From the NCBI GenBank assembly GCA_018907035.1, contig JACCIC010000135.1, positions 1,171,001 through 1,235,000 on the forward strand: a stretch of DNA of 64,000 bases, read 5' to 3'. The notes beneath the pieces are model-generated. The model had not been told where the DNA came from. It made no database searches and was given only the letters and a program-made list of their open reading frames with translations. Of the stretch, positions 53,297 through 64,000 are shown in pieces (position 1 is the stretch's first letter; each line of letters starts with the position of its first letter). The stretch is from Sycobia sp. Sy_11. Its lineage: Eukaryota > Arthropoda > Insecta > Hymenoptera > Epichrysomallidae. A program made the translations under genes and the position numbers.

Positions 53297-53460
53297 GCCC
53301 TCGTATGGGAAAATAGTATGTGACACACGGGAGCAAAGGCGTTTTCGGACTCGGGTATGTTTGCCGCCCCAGCGAAGCGAGGAAAAAGGAAAAAAGAAAA
53401 GAAGAAAAAAAACCCCTATTTTGCTCCCTTGTGTCACATTGTACTATTTCCAACTTCCGA
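53297..53460. repeat. Foldback repeat with ~32-bp arms
   Basis: GAAAATAGTATGTGACACAC plus GGGAGCAAA at the left is mirrored by TTTGCTCCC and GTGTCACATTGTACTATTTC at the right. The purine-rich spacer contains GGAAAAAGGAAAAAAG. Confidence 0.7.
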
Positions 53461-54559
53461 TCATCATATTGATTTTTTATATTTATTTGGTTATTTTGTT
53501 TATCGTTTTCAGTAGTGAAACAGTTTGTTGCATTTTTTTTAGATTCCTGAATGATTCAAATCTACTGCTGAAAGGCTGCTTTTATAATATTTTCGTTTTT
53601 TAAAAAGGCGTAAAAACCTATGAAATAGATAATTATTAATTAAGAAATGTTTGCATGAGTTAAATTAATTTTGTTAAATTCACAATGTTTTAGCGAATAT
53701 GACTTTTCTTCAGGTTGTACAATTTTATTATAAAGAAAGTCATATTAACACATGAATTTGATTTATAAATAATATTGCATTGTATTTATAATTATTTGTA
53801 TCTATTTTGTTGAGATAATTATACCAATGCCAGAATGAAATGTAGATGTCAATTTTAACACATTCTTTAAAAATTACATGAGTTATTAAATATGATAAGA
53901 AAAACAAACAACTTGATTAATAATTACAAATATTTAGTATTATATGTTTACCTGTAATTTGAATATAATTTTTTTTTTCATGATACATCTTCGTCAATAT
54001 TTTATGAATAATAGAAGTTTTATACAGCACTTTAGTAAATTTGTAACAAAGAATATTTATATTTTAAATTTTCACCACAATATTACAGTATAGAGGTTGG
54101 CTAAATACTAAATAATGTAAGATTCTATATCTTTCATTATATATTTTTTCATTTATATCTCATATCATTCATATTCATCTATATATTTTTTTAATTTTAC
54201 TTATCAAGGGATTGTATTTAGACTTTTATTTCAAATAGATTCTCTATTAAGATTTGTGTTATTTTCATATATTAATAAAGTTATTGTTTTTGGTTTAGAA
54301 GCATCTTTAAGACCTATCTTTCTTATAGTAATACTCATATATATTGTTTATCATGGATAATTAATAATATACTCAGACAATGTTTACCAAAATTGAAATC
54401 CTATGTACAAAATAGTTTACATATGAGTACTATAAAAATGTAACTATTTTTTACAATAATTTTTGATTAAGTCTTGACTGAAAATCATTATTTTCGAAAA
54501 GATAGTATGAATTAACTATATTAGGTAATTAAGAATAATCTTATTATAAAACGTTATTG
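53461..54559. other. AT-rich intergenic DNA
   Basis: No gene or repeat could be supported. Confidence 0.45.
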
Positions 54560-55580
54560 TATATCTTTAGACAAATTATTATATGCAGTAAAATGTCTAT
54601 TTAAGAATGTTTCTTTTCAATTTAATCAACGGTTTTATCAGCACATATATGGTACACCTATGGATAGTTCTTATTCACCTTTATTTGCATATATTGTGAT
54701 GATTAATCTTGAGGAAAAATTGCTTAACTAAATTAAGTTATACACCTATAACTTATAAGAGATATGTTGATGATACTTCTTTATCTATATCAAGTAAAAT
54801 CTTGATGAAACGACTGACGTTTTTAATTTATTTCATGTAAAACTTAAATTTCCTCATGAATGTAAACATGAAATTTGATTAAATTTGTTATGATTAACAA
54901 TAATCAAAAAATCAAATAAAATGACAACAGATTGATATCAAAAAACTTTATTTTCTAGCAGTATTTTAAATTTTCATTCAAATCATACTATAACTCAACA
55001 TTTTATAATATGACTTTCACTTTAGTACGAACTGCGTTAAAACATAATATTTATTTTAAAGAATTTATAAAATACAATATTAATAAGCAGTTGCACAAAC
55101 ATATTAGTAATAGTGACGATACAAATAACCATGATTTAAATAACAACAATAAATATATACTCTTAATTATAACATACTTTAAAGAGTTTTCCAAAAATTC
55201 TTAAAAAAATTAAAGTATTAAATTATTATTTAAATATTAATATGTTCACAAAATATATACATTAAAAAAATTTGTAAAAAGGAGGATAGGTAAGACAGGC
55301 CAGAGATGAAATGAATGTTGTATATAAAATAAATTGTAAAAAATTTACAGCATGCTATGTAGAAAAACAAAAAGACAAGTTGAAAAACAAGTTAACGAAC
55401 ATTATACAAAATTTGAAAAATTAATAAGAATGCTTCTGTAATTAATAACTACATCAAACGTATGGGACATAAATTGGAATTGGAAAAGTTTTAAATTCTT
55501 AAAAGAGAGCGTAATTGTAATAAGCATTGTTATACATATTAATATACGAAAAAGATACTGTAGAATCTGTTTTTTAAACA
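54560..55580 (+). pseudogene. Penelope-like element relic (RT and GIY-YIG remains)
   Basis: Degenerate frames give FYQHIYGTPMDSSYSPLFA, MINLEEK and YKRYVDDTSLSIS (about 54640-54790), which are the reverse transcriptase motifs of Penelope-like elements including the catalytic YVDD. Further on, VYKINCKKFTACYVEKQKDK (about 55320-55380) resembles the start of their GIY-YIG endonuclease, and a GHKLELEKF word near 55470 fits the domain end. Stops and shifts are frequent. No terminal structure was found. Confidence 0.7.
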
Positions 55581-55716
55581 GCATACAGTTTTTACCAGGT
55601 GTACCAGTATGAAGTGAGCGTCAAGATACAAAAGGCCTCGATAAAAAACACTTTTGAATGAGCCTTAATTTTTTTTTGTTTGGTTGCTATGACAACTTTC
55701 CAGCATATTTAGTGTA

Positions 55717-56799
55717 TTAGGTTGTCAAATATCTCCCTTCCGCTTTTTTGCTCTTCATTCAATGTTTTATAAAAAGTGTTACAGTGGTCGGATTTACTTC
55801 AAATATGTGCCGTTTTGTTCGATAATGTGTTTCCATCTAGACGGCAACTTCATAGTACTCCTTTCGTAGAAACCCCTTTCCTTATTTGCGAAGAACTCGG
55901 ACAGCCACTTTTCACAAGCCTCTTTTGAGTCCAACTTTGTATCACCAAGGGCGTTCGACATGGACAGTAACAGGTGGTAATCAGTTGGCGCTATGTCCCG
56001 GTCTATATGGTGGATGCGATAAACCCTCCCATCCGAACTCCCGTAGCTTCTGACGAGTCATCAACGAAATGTGTGGTCTGGCGTTGTCCTGGTGGAACAC
56101 TACACCCTTCCTTTTGGCTAATTGTGGATGCTTATGGTCGATAGCCTGTTCCAAGCGGTCCAGTTGTTCATAGTAGATGGTAGAATTAAGCGTCTGGCCA
56201 TATGGGAGCAGCTCATAGTGGATGACTCCCTTCCAATCCCACCAAATACACAGCAAAATCTTCCTGGCCGTAAATTCGGGCTTGGCCACTATTTGGGACG
56301 GTCCACCGGCCTTGGAACACGACCGTTTTCGCTTGATATTATCGTATGTGATCCATTTTTCGTCGCCAGTCACTATCCGCTTCAAATATGGGTCGAGTTC
56401 GTTCCGTTTCAGCAGCACATCAACGCAGCAGGCGTTGATTTATCTAACTCGATAAATTCCATGATTTGATCGGTATTCGTCGTCACAGGTTTTCGACCGG
56501 CTGGCTTATCTGGATAGCGTGCCATCCCCCAATACACTATTAATCTCACGCAACGTTTCTCTAGCAAATTTGCCTTTGACGAAGGAAAACTTTAAAATAG
56601 CGCGAATTTCGGCGTGTTGACACGTCTATAACTGTTGAATGCAATATCCAAACGAATCATGCATAGCGTCGTTTTGTACGTTATGTCAAGACCTTTCAAA
56701 TGATGTATAATATTGCCAGATAGAAGCTCTGTAGCGCTTTGTACATAGACGCGAAATTCATAAGACAAAAAGGCGGAAGGGAGATATTTGACAACCTAA
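55717..56799 (-). mobile_element. Inner mariner with 28-bp perfect ITRs, inserted in outer mariner
   Basis: TTAGGTTGTCAAATATCTCC at 55717 and its complement ending at 56799 are flanked by TA on both sides (55715-55716 and 56800-56801). It is about 200 bp shorter than usual. Its transposase relic is on the minus strand. Confidence 0.9.
55800..56466 (-). pseudogene. mariner transposase relic (inner element)
   Basis: Minus-strand frame 56418-55981 has RIVTGDEKWITYDN, LLCIWWDWKGVIHYELL and VVFHQDNARPHIS, that is the first two catalytic Asp. Near 55985 the frame shifts; the words DYHLL, then KEACEKWLSEFF and SRWKHI of the C-terminal part lie in another frame to about 55800. The N-terminal DNA-binding part is largely lost. 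Inactive. Confidence 0.85.
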
Positions 56800-56849
56800 T
56801 ACATTAAGTCATTAAACAAACATCATATGTTTTCATCGTGTTAAAAATG

Positions 56850-57781
56850 TCGGAATTTTGTACGAGCAAGTGATAATTTGCTGAAAGAAGCAACATATAA
56901 AAATGGTTTCAACGCTTTAGAAATAATAATTTTGTCGTGAGAAATGAAAAACGTGGAAGAACATCAAAAAAGTTTGAGGACGCTGAATTACAAACGATAT
57001 TGAACGAAAATGACACTTCGAGTCAAAAACAAATGCCAGAAATGTTAACTGTTGCACAACAAACAATTTTTGATTGATTAAAAGCTATGGGAGAGATACA
57101 AAAGTATGGATAATGGGTGGGGCATCAATTGAATGAAAGGCAGATGGAAAACCGTGAAAGTACTTGTAGAAATTTTCTTCGAAGACACAAAAAAATCAGT
57201 TTTTTATCAGTTAGTTACTTGTGATGAAAACTATTTCTATTTCAAGAATCTTAAACGGAAAATCGTGGGTTAATCTTCGTGAGATAAACTTCAACATCGA
57301 TTGCCAAACCAGATCGATTCGGCAAGAGACAATGTTGTGTGTTGGGTGGGGCCAGAGTGGCGTAATGTATTACGAGTTGTTAAAATCGGTGAAACAGTTA
57401 ATACTGATTGCTATCGATAACAAATGATCAATTTGAATCGAAAGACGACCCGATGGGACCAGAAGACACGGCAAGGTAATTTTTCTCCATTACAATGCAT
57501 CTGCACACAAAGCAAAACTGGTTGAAAATATAACCAAAGCACTTGGCTGAAAGCTGCCAGTTAACGCGCCGTAGTAACTAGACTTGTCTGCTTCCGACTA
57601 CTATTTATTTATATCGACTGGACACGCATTGGCTGAGCAGCATTTTGATTTCTACGAAGTCAAAAATTGGGTGATTCATTGGTTTACTTTAGGAGATAAA
57701 CAATTCTATTACCGTTGCGTTCACAAATTGCCAGAAAGGTGGTCAAATTGTAGAGAGAACAATTGCCAATACTTCGAATAA
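56850..57781 (+). pseudogene. mariner transposase relic (outer element)
   Basis: Plus-strand words KKFEDAELQTIL (about 56965), LNERQMENRESTCRNFL (57130-57180), LCVGWGQSGVMYYELLK (57335-57390), LSASDYYLFISTGHALAEQHFDFYE (57584-57660) and KLPERW (57725) form a complete but broken mariner transposase. Many stops and shifts. Confidence 0.85.
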
Positions 57782-57858
57782 AATATTTTTCACTTTTCCA
57801 TTAAAATTAGTTTTTTATTTCCACAAGAAAACTTCACTTCATACTGGTACATCTGGTA

Positions 57859-58379
57859 TTTAAATTTTTTTTAATATGGTCAGCAAGATCAGCTATTTTT
57901 AGATAATATTTTAATATGATATTCTTTTGTATATACGATTTGCTATATGATGACAAAGTCTTTATATTCACAAATACAAACAAAATGCGCGTAGGAACTG
58001 AGAAATATTAAGCAAGAACCATGCGTCAATTACGCACGTTATTTGTCTCCTAAGCGGCTTATCCCTTGGAGTGAATTCACGCCTCTAATATACAAATAAG
58101 TTAATAACACATTTATTTCGGGCAAGTAATATAAATTATAATTTTTCAAACTATCACAGTAAGTTAGGTCAAAATTAACTGGGTCTACAATTTCGTTCAC
58201 CACTATCCCTTCTAACAGATGTGCATTTGTTGACGCATTATCATCCAAAGAATTGGCAAACTATTGTTGGAATTTGTCGTCGTAATAATAATTTGAAAAG
58301 GATTCCAATACAAGCTGATTATGTTCCCCCTGTCTATCACCGTTTCCAATCAACTCGGGAAAGAGGGGTAAATTTCATA
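57859..58379. other. Intergenic DNA
   Basis: No gene could be supported. It may include 3' sequence of the gypsy relic to the right. Confidence 0.4.
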
Positions 58380-59130
58380 TCTCATCAGGCGACTGTGATT
58401 CAGTTGGTTTAATATGTTTGATTGAATCCGCTATTACAGGACCTTTAAGGTCAATTATGCAAGTTTTGAGGCATGTAGGTTGCTCGAGCACGCGGGTAAG
58501 GTCCCGAATAAGACCTGTGTAATGGCGGATGGTTGGAGATTGTTTGTAGAAAACGTGCGTGCATCCATTCATCTCTGCAAACATAAGTAGTTTCCTGGAG
58601 CTTTCGTAATTTACTTTTTTAGGTTGCACTTGGGACATCCATATTTTAAGATCGTGTAGGAATACATTGTCGTCTATTTCAATGAATTTATCTAGATAAA
58701 ATGCGTCTGGAATTATTAAGGTAGTTCCGTAAAAATATTCTGCAGGACGAAAATTCATGCCTGCAGGTACGGGCGTATGCAGACCGAGTAGCACAATCGG
58801 TAGACTTTTTCGCCAGTCTGAATTATGAACCTCGCACATAATTGCAGCTTTAAGGTTGGGGCGCCATCGCTCGATCATATCTTATGTTGTAGAGTGAAAC
58901 ACGGTAGTACGGATACTGCTATAACCGGTGAATTTAAGTAGCTCTTCGAACAAACGCGACCAATCATAGATGACTGAGTTGATTGTGGTTTGTACAGCAA
59001 TCTGAGCAATAGGAATTGCTTCTGGACATTTAGAATATCGATCGATTATGGTCAGTAGGTACTGATCATTGTTGCGCACCGGTAAATGACGTATACTATC
59101 AATATATACGTGTTGAAACTACGTCGGGTG
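58380..59130 (-). pseudogene. Gypsy integrase relic
   Basis: From about 59130 the minus strand reads YIDSIRHLPVRNN and YLLTIIDRYSKCPEAIPI (first catalytic Asp in YID), then, after a deletion around the second catalytic motif, MIERWRPNLKAAIMCEVHNS, SLPIVLLGLHTPV and YFYGTTLIIPDAF down to about 58380. This is the core and C-terminal part of a Ty3/gypsy integrase of a family different from the young element. No LTRs were identified. Confidence 0.8.
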
Positions 59131-60744
59131 CGATGAAATGATCGGCGATTTACTTGTTATGCTAGCGGATGAGTCTGTTGGTTACTTTACCATTCAGTTG
59201 GAAGTAGTTATAGAAAAAATTAAACAAATTTCGCGCATCGATTTCGGAATATGTGAGCGAATAGTATGCGACGAGATTTACTCGCACGAAGAAAAACGAA
59301 AAATTTAAGCGCATAGAAGAAACTATATTCTAATATCTTCTACGCGAGCATGAGTCTGAAAAGCAACTGCGAAGATCGTAGAGAGAGAAGGCAGAACTGA
59401 GCAGGCGCGAAAACGTTAGAGTGCGCTCTATTTGTACGAGCCGATACAGACTTGGCGTGGCAGTGAAGACGTCGTGCGACAAGAGCGTGGTGCGGTGTAG
59501 TAGGAGGAGAATAGCTGCAATATGGATCACGTGACGAAGACACGCGACGCGGTTAGGCGCAGTGTCGGAAGTGCAGTCCGAAGACGAAAAAAGAGGCCGA
59601 TTCTGTCGCTACTAGAAATAGAGCCACTCTGGTTACAAGACCTCAATGTACCGGTTTCTGCTATTTTCCTTAAATTAGGCTTCACAAGGAGAATTTACAA
59701 TTCGAGAATTAGCGAATAGTAAATATCTGGTACATTCTGCACACGCGAAAATAAATACAACATTTGTAAGTCTACGGCATGAACAATTTAAATAAATTAG
59801 GCATGTCTATAATGATCAGAACCCCAAGCGTGGATTGCGAATTATTATTATTATGTAAAAATTCAATTTATTATGATAATTAAATAATAAAATTATGTTG
59901 ATTATTTATGTGTTCGCAGTGAACTTATACGAAAGAACTGACGTCAGCAGTCGGGCAGCAGCCAGTGAAGTATCAGCGCTACCATGTTTCAATTTTATAA
60001 TTCTTATTATTATTTGACTAGTTTTCTTTATTCACTTAATTTGTACACTATAGAAATAAATTTAGAGTACTTTTATTAAATATAAAAGCATAATTATTTA
60101 TGTAAACGGATTCCAAATCCTACGTACTTAAAAACATAAAAAGGGAAAATGATTTAAATTCAAGCTCTGGCAGGCTGAGAGATGCAGACTGATTAGACAA
60201 AAGAATATAATTGGTATGCACGTTTACTGTATAAATTGCACAGGTGTAGCAGGCGCCAAAGACTACCAAGAGTTGTAGAAGTAGTCTAGACTGTTTATGT
60301 ATAAAAATATGTTATGAGCATACCAATTGGGTGATTGTGTTCGATTATTATTTATATATCCGGCTTACGCCAAAAATTAGTGGCTCGCTTTATACATGCG
60401 AACTATTTGTTTAAGCGTAGTGGCTTGACAAGCATATCAAATTATGTTATATTTTTTCCAGGATAGGTAAAAAGGCGACATGTGCACATGTGTTATTTGT
60501 TGGTACAAGGAACTAAAACGACAAAAGAAAAAAAGAATTTTTCAAAAATACGAACAATTTGATTTTGTTAATAATAGTTGTTATTTATTATTAATAATAA
60601 AGTGCGTAATTTTAATTAAAGTAATTTAAAAAATTAAATTAATTTTATTTAAAGTAATTCTTTACCACTATGTTGTTTACTTATGGACGAGCAGTTTTAT
60701 AAGCTTAACTGTTTAGTTATAAAAATTAGTTATATTTATGAGAA
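59131..60744. other. Intergenic DNA, GC-richer near 59290-59640
   Basis: The 59290-59640 part has mixed open frames on both strands and could be an LTR or leader of the gypsy relic, but no TG/CA ends or primer site were found. The rest is AT-rich. No gene could be supported. Confidence 0.35.
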
Positions 60745-61440
60745 ACATTCAAAAAGTAAGTTTCCCTTACTTGGTGTTTCTCTGAAGCGTCACCTAGTGG
60801 ATTTGAGCTGATTATAGTTTCAGTTTAGATTTAAGCCAAAAAACGGAATTGGTTTTGTTGACCAATAATATTTTTTCAGCATTATGACCTCGATAATTAT
60901 GGTACTACCAGTGGAAGGTAGGTCCGATTGTGAATTACGTCAGTTTATCCGTTTTTGATGAAGGTTAAATTTCAATCAGATTTACAATGAATTTGTGATT
61001 ATTTATGGTAAAGAATGTACAAGAATGTAGATGATACGAAGATGGTGCACAAATTTTTTCGAAGGACACGCGCAGAAGTGCGCGATGAGCAACTGAAAAA
61101 GCACCATTGTCAATGCGATTCAGCGGTTGGTAAAATTATTCAGGAGAGTAGGTGGTGCACTATTGATGATATTTTGAAAATGATGCCTTCTAAATATCAA
61201 ATTCACCGAACTTTAATTTATACAATATTGTCGAAGAAGTATGCTTGCAGTAAAGTTTGTGCAAGATGGGCCATACGCTTGCTTTCTAATAACCATAAAA
61301 AAACGATTACATGATACAAAAGTTTTTTGAAATACTTGGGAAAGAAAGCAATAAACTTTATTTGTGTATTGTGAAAGGAGATGAAACGTACGTCACCATA
61401 TAAATCCCGAAATAAAGAGTCAAAGCTTGCTTAAGCGTCA
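60745..61440 (+). pseudogene. mariner-like 5' fragment (fourth family)
   Basis: An end-like segment (AGTAAGTTTCCCTTACTTGG) near 60755 is followed by plus-strand words of a transposase N-terminus: FFRRTRAEVRDEQLKK, ESRWCTIDDILKM and HRTLIYTILSKKY (61060-61240), KVCARW, then KEMKRT corresponding to the first catalytic motif region (about 61380). The 3' half is missing. Confidence 0.7.
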
Positions 61441-61650
61441 AACTCCTGTCTCGAACACGTAGTCACCACGTCAGCAACTACATGGTAATTAGAACCACGA
61501 AAAGAAAGCAACCATACAACAAGGCAGACTGACGCGGGCGCGTTGTGTTAATTCCCCCTCCTCTCTCCACCTCACTTATCTCGCCGTCTCCTTATATCGC
61601 TGGCCTGTAATTAATATATTATTTTTATATATAAATTAATAAATATTTAT
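61441..61650. other. Intergenic DNA
   Basis: No feature recognised. Confidence 0.4.
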
Positions 61651-61782
61651 ATTGGTCTTACAGTGCAATTAAATAAATTAAAATTAATACATAATAATTG
61701 AATTGTACTTTTGTCGACTGCCCATATACAAATTAATAAATATTTTTCTATTGGTCTTACAGTCCAATCAATTCAATCCAAA

Positions 61783-61815
<33 letters not shown>

Positions 61816-62389
61816 AAAAATAAAAATAAAAAATAAAAATAAAAATAAAAAAAATAAACAAAATAAAAAAAAATAAAAAAAAATAAAAAAAAAATAAAAA
61901 ATAAAAAAAAATAAATAAAAAATAAAAAAAATAAATAAAAATAATAAAATAAAATAAAAATAAAATTAAAATAAAAATTAAAAATAAAAAATAAAAATTA
62001 AATTAAAAATTAAATTAAAATTATAATGACAGTCAGACTGTCCTTGTTTACATTCACCCCCGTAGACTAATCTGAAAATAAAATATTAGCTGAAAAAATT
62101 CTTTGTTAGTAAAGTGCAGTCTGACTATCCCCAACACCCTTACCTAATTGAAGACTCGTCCAACGTTTCGAGCTCGCTACGGCTCCTCATCAGAGACTCA
62201 TCAGTCCGTTTTTCAGCTAATATTTTATTTTCAGATTAGTCTACGGGGGTGAATGTAAACAAGGACAGTCTGACTGTCATTATAATTTTAATTTAATTTT
62301 TAATTTAATTTTTATTTTTTATTTTTAATTTTTATTTTATTTTTATTTTATTTTATTTTTTTTATTTTTTTTTTTTATTTTTTATTTAT

Positions 62390-62422
<33 letters not shown>

Positions 62423-62614
62423 TTTGGATTGAATTGATTGGACTGTAAGACCAATAAAAAAATATTTATCAATACATAATAATATCAATATATATTTATA
62501 TCAATATTAATATATGTCAATATATAATTAATTGAATATGTATTAATATTGATATAAATATGTATTGATATTATGTATTAGTTTTAATTTATTTAATTGC
62601 ACTGTAAGGCCAAT
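61651..62614. repeat. Foldback element, 964 bp, same family as 7175-7847
   Basis: Nested arms pair from ATTGGTCTTACAGTGCAATT at the left end to its complement at the right end, through (AAAAT)n arms, to an inner block GACAGTCAGACTGTCC with ACATTCACCCCCGTAGAC and its complement. The unpaired centre (62100-62209) holds, on the minus strand, CTGATGAGGAGCC, a short loop, GAGCTCGAAACGTT. The CAGTCAG and CGAAACGT modules are shared with 7175-7847. Confidence 0.85.
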
Positions 62615-63149
62615 GCAATAGGGCTATAGTTTTTGACCTTGAACGTGCATTTGAAGGTTATTTCAAGGTTAAAAAGATTTTTTAAATTGGGAACACCTTT
62701 TTTGACCTCGGATTCGGAAAGAGCGGGAAATTTTAAAATCAAATTGAGAACTTTGTCAAGGTCATTTCAAGGTCAAATCAGGCAGGTTAACCAAACTTAA
62801 TATTGAGTACCGCATACCCACATACCTTTACAAACCTTATACAAATATTGCTTGCTTGGGGGTATCTTTATAAGGTTTGTAAGGGTATGTAGAGATGCGG
62901 TACATTAGTTTTAAGGTTGGTTAGCCTGTCTGTAATTAAAGTATCAATGATTTTTAATCCCGAGTTTGACCTTGATTTGACCCTGAAATGACCTTGAATT
63001 TTTTTTCTCAATTTTATTTTAAACGTAAAATTTCCCGCTGTTTCCGAATCCGGGGTCAAAAATAGGTATTTCCATTTTAAAAAATCACTTTGACCTTGAA
63101 ATAACCTTGAAGGGAAAGTTCAAGAACAAAAACTTTAGCCCTATTGTGT
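62615..63149. repeat. Foldback MITE with six TCAAGGTCA sites
   Basis: Arms of about 240 and 280 bp pair from CAATAGGGCTA at the left to its complement ending near 63149. TCAAGGTCA or its complement occurs at 62634-62642, 62756-62764, 62767-62775, 62967-62975, 62989-62997 and 63091-63099. That nonamer is the monomer site of FTZ-F1 and ERR type nuclear receptors. No coding capacity. Confidence 0.8.
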
Positions 63150-63261
63150 TGTCCCCTTTGCCTTCTACAACTTTTGTCAGAAACACTTTGCCCTATCTGG
63201 CTTAGGTTGCGAGTAATCTAGCTGCGCCGATAAAAATGGGTCACCCTGTACGTATATACAT

Positions 63262-64000
63262 ATATATACGCGGATCATTTGACAAGTACCTAACCTCACC
63301 GCCAGATGGCGCCACTATCACACCAGAAATAGACTACAGTCCAGTATCTTTTTGCAAACGGTTATAGACAAAATTTTATCCGATCGTAGTTGTAGTTTAT
63401 TTTTGAGAGCGTATGAAATAAGTGAAAGCAAAGGTGGGTGCCTCGTTTGCTGACTGCAGACAACAAGCGCATCCATGTGACTAGTTCAGAGCAGTGTTTG
63501 GAGCTCTTTAATCGCAATCCAAAAGAATTTTTGTATCGTTACGTGACCGTTGACGCAACATGGATTCACTATTACACTCTATTGTTTCTGGGATTCGAAG
63601 GTGTGATTTTTCTTGACTATCGGAAGAAGGGCAAAACGGTCACAGGACAGTACTACGCCGAACTATTGAGCCGCTTTGACGCCGTGTTAAAAGAAAAACG
63701 ATCCCATTTGTCTAAAAAGAAAGTGCTTTTCCACCACGATAACCCACCGGCTGACACTTCTGCACTCGCCACAGCTAAATTGATAAATCGGTATCAACTG
63801 CTACTCCATCTACTGGATTCTCCAGATTTGGCTCCGTGCGACTTTTTTTCGTTTCCGAATCCAAAAAATTCGTTCGCGAGGAAGAGATTCCACTCCAATA
63901 ACGAAATAATGATCGCCTCGGAGGCCTATTTTACAGACCAAGAAAAATCATTTTTTTCAATAGGGTTAAAAAAAATTTGGAAAACCGCTGGACCAAGTGT
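63262..64000 (+). pseudogene. mariner-like element with internal deletion, runs off the window
   Basis: A terminal part (CGGATCATTTGACAAGTACC, then CAGATGGCGCCAC) near 63270 is followed by a transposase lacking its N-terminal half. Plus-strand words are SEQCLELFNRNPKEFL, VTVDATWIHYY (first Asp kept, next Glu changed to Ala), GQYYAELLSRFDAV, VLFHHDNPP and SPDLAPCDFF, all three catalytic Asp present. The frame then continues to the window end. The deletion joins leader sequence directly to the middle of the gene. Confidence 0.8.

Larger units (their letters stand above)
55593..57858 (+). mobile_element. Outer mariner, split by a second mariner
   Basis: Inverted ends TACCAGGTGTACCAGTATGA (55593) and its near complement ending at 57858 define the element, flanked by TA. 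It is interrupted at 55717-56799 by another mariner, so its own length is about 1.18 kb. The remaining coding part is on the plus strand after the insertion. Confidence 0.85.

Noticed and set aside
1..64000. CRISPR array, prophage, bacterial operon or toxin genes
   Set aside because: No regularly spaced identical repeats with unique spacers and no prokaryotic gene structure occur; the tandem arrays found are minisatellites or LTR hairpins.

Overview
The window looks like gene-poor, AT-rich heterochromatic or pericentromeric DNA from an insect nuclear genome, most likely a hymenopteran such as an ant. The evidence is many (TA)n, (CT)n and (GA)n microsatellites, several mariner families with insect-type DD34D transposases, piggyBac, I-clade LINE, copia, gypsy and Penelope remains, and one intron-containing animal gene. 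Genus and species cannot be fixed from the sequence. There are no bacterial operons, rRNA genes or CRISPR arrays.

Layout. 1-9 kb: a THAP-domain exon relic, a tRNA-like element, a nearly intact mariner (2.86-4.14 kb) and large foldback repeats (4.58-5.82, 7.18-7.85 and 9.29-9.95 kb). 10.6-11.9 kb: a solo LTR set in a (TA)n tract. 15.5-19.5 kb: two inverted arrays of one ~60-bp minisatellite enclosing a long-TIR element, which carries a tRNA-derived SINE with a 14-bp target duplication, plus two mariner relics. 20.8-25 kb: a Mutator-like transposase relic, a gypsy-type LTR with an upstream ORF and polypurine tract, and a dead copia pol. 25.8-40.4 kb: an old I-clade LINE on the minus strand, split by a very young gypsy-like LTR retrotransposon (28.96-38.76 kb). 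40.4-50 kb: possible host exons, mariner, piggyBac and TIR relics. 50.2-52.0 kb: five clean exons of a TMEM214 homologue, the only convincing host gene. 52-64 kb: palindromes, a Penelope-like relic with GIY-YIG remains, one mariner nested in another, a gypsy integrase relic, two foldback elements and two further mariner relics.

The gypsy-like element is the centre of interest. The comparable parts of its two LTRs differ at one base in 1484. gag and pol are open and joined by a textbook -1 frameshift signal. A primer site for tRNA-Lys and a polypurine tract are present. After pol come two extra ORFs. The first lies in frame with pol behind a single TGA and looks like an aspartic-protease fold that has lost its catalytic Asp. 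Both extra ORFs are followed by long A tracts. Inside each LTR, in the predicted R region, are five tandem RNA hairpins with an identical core and compensating stem changes. I know of no named family that matches them, and they are the best candidate here for an undescribed functional system.

Coordinates of old elements are approximate because ends were judged by eye. No database search or folding program was run.
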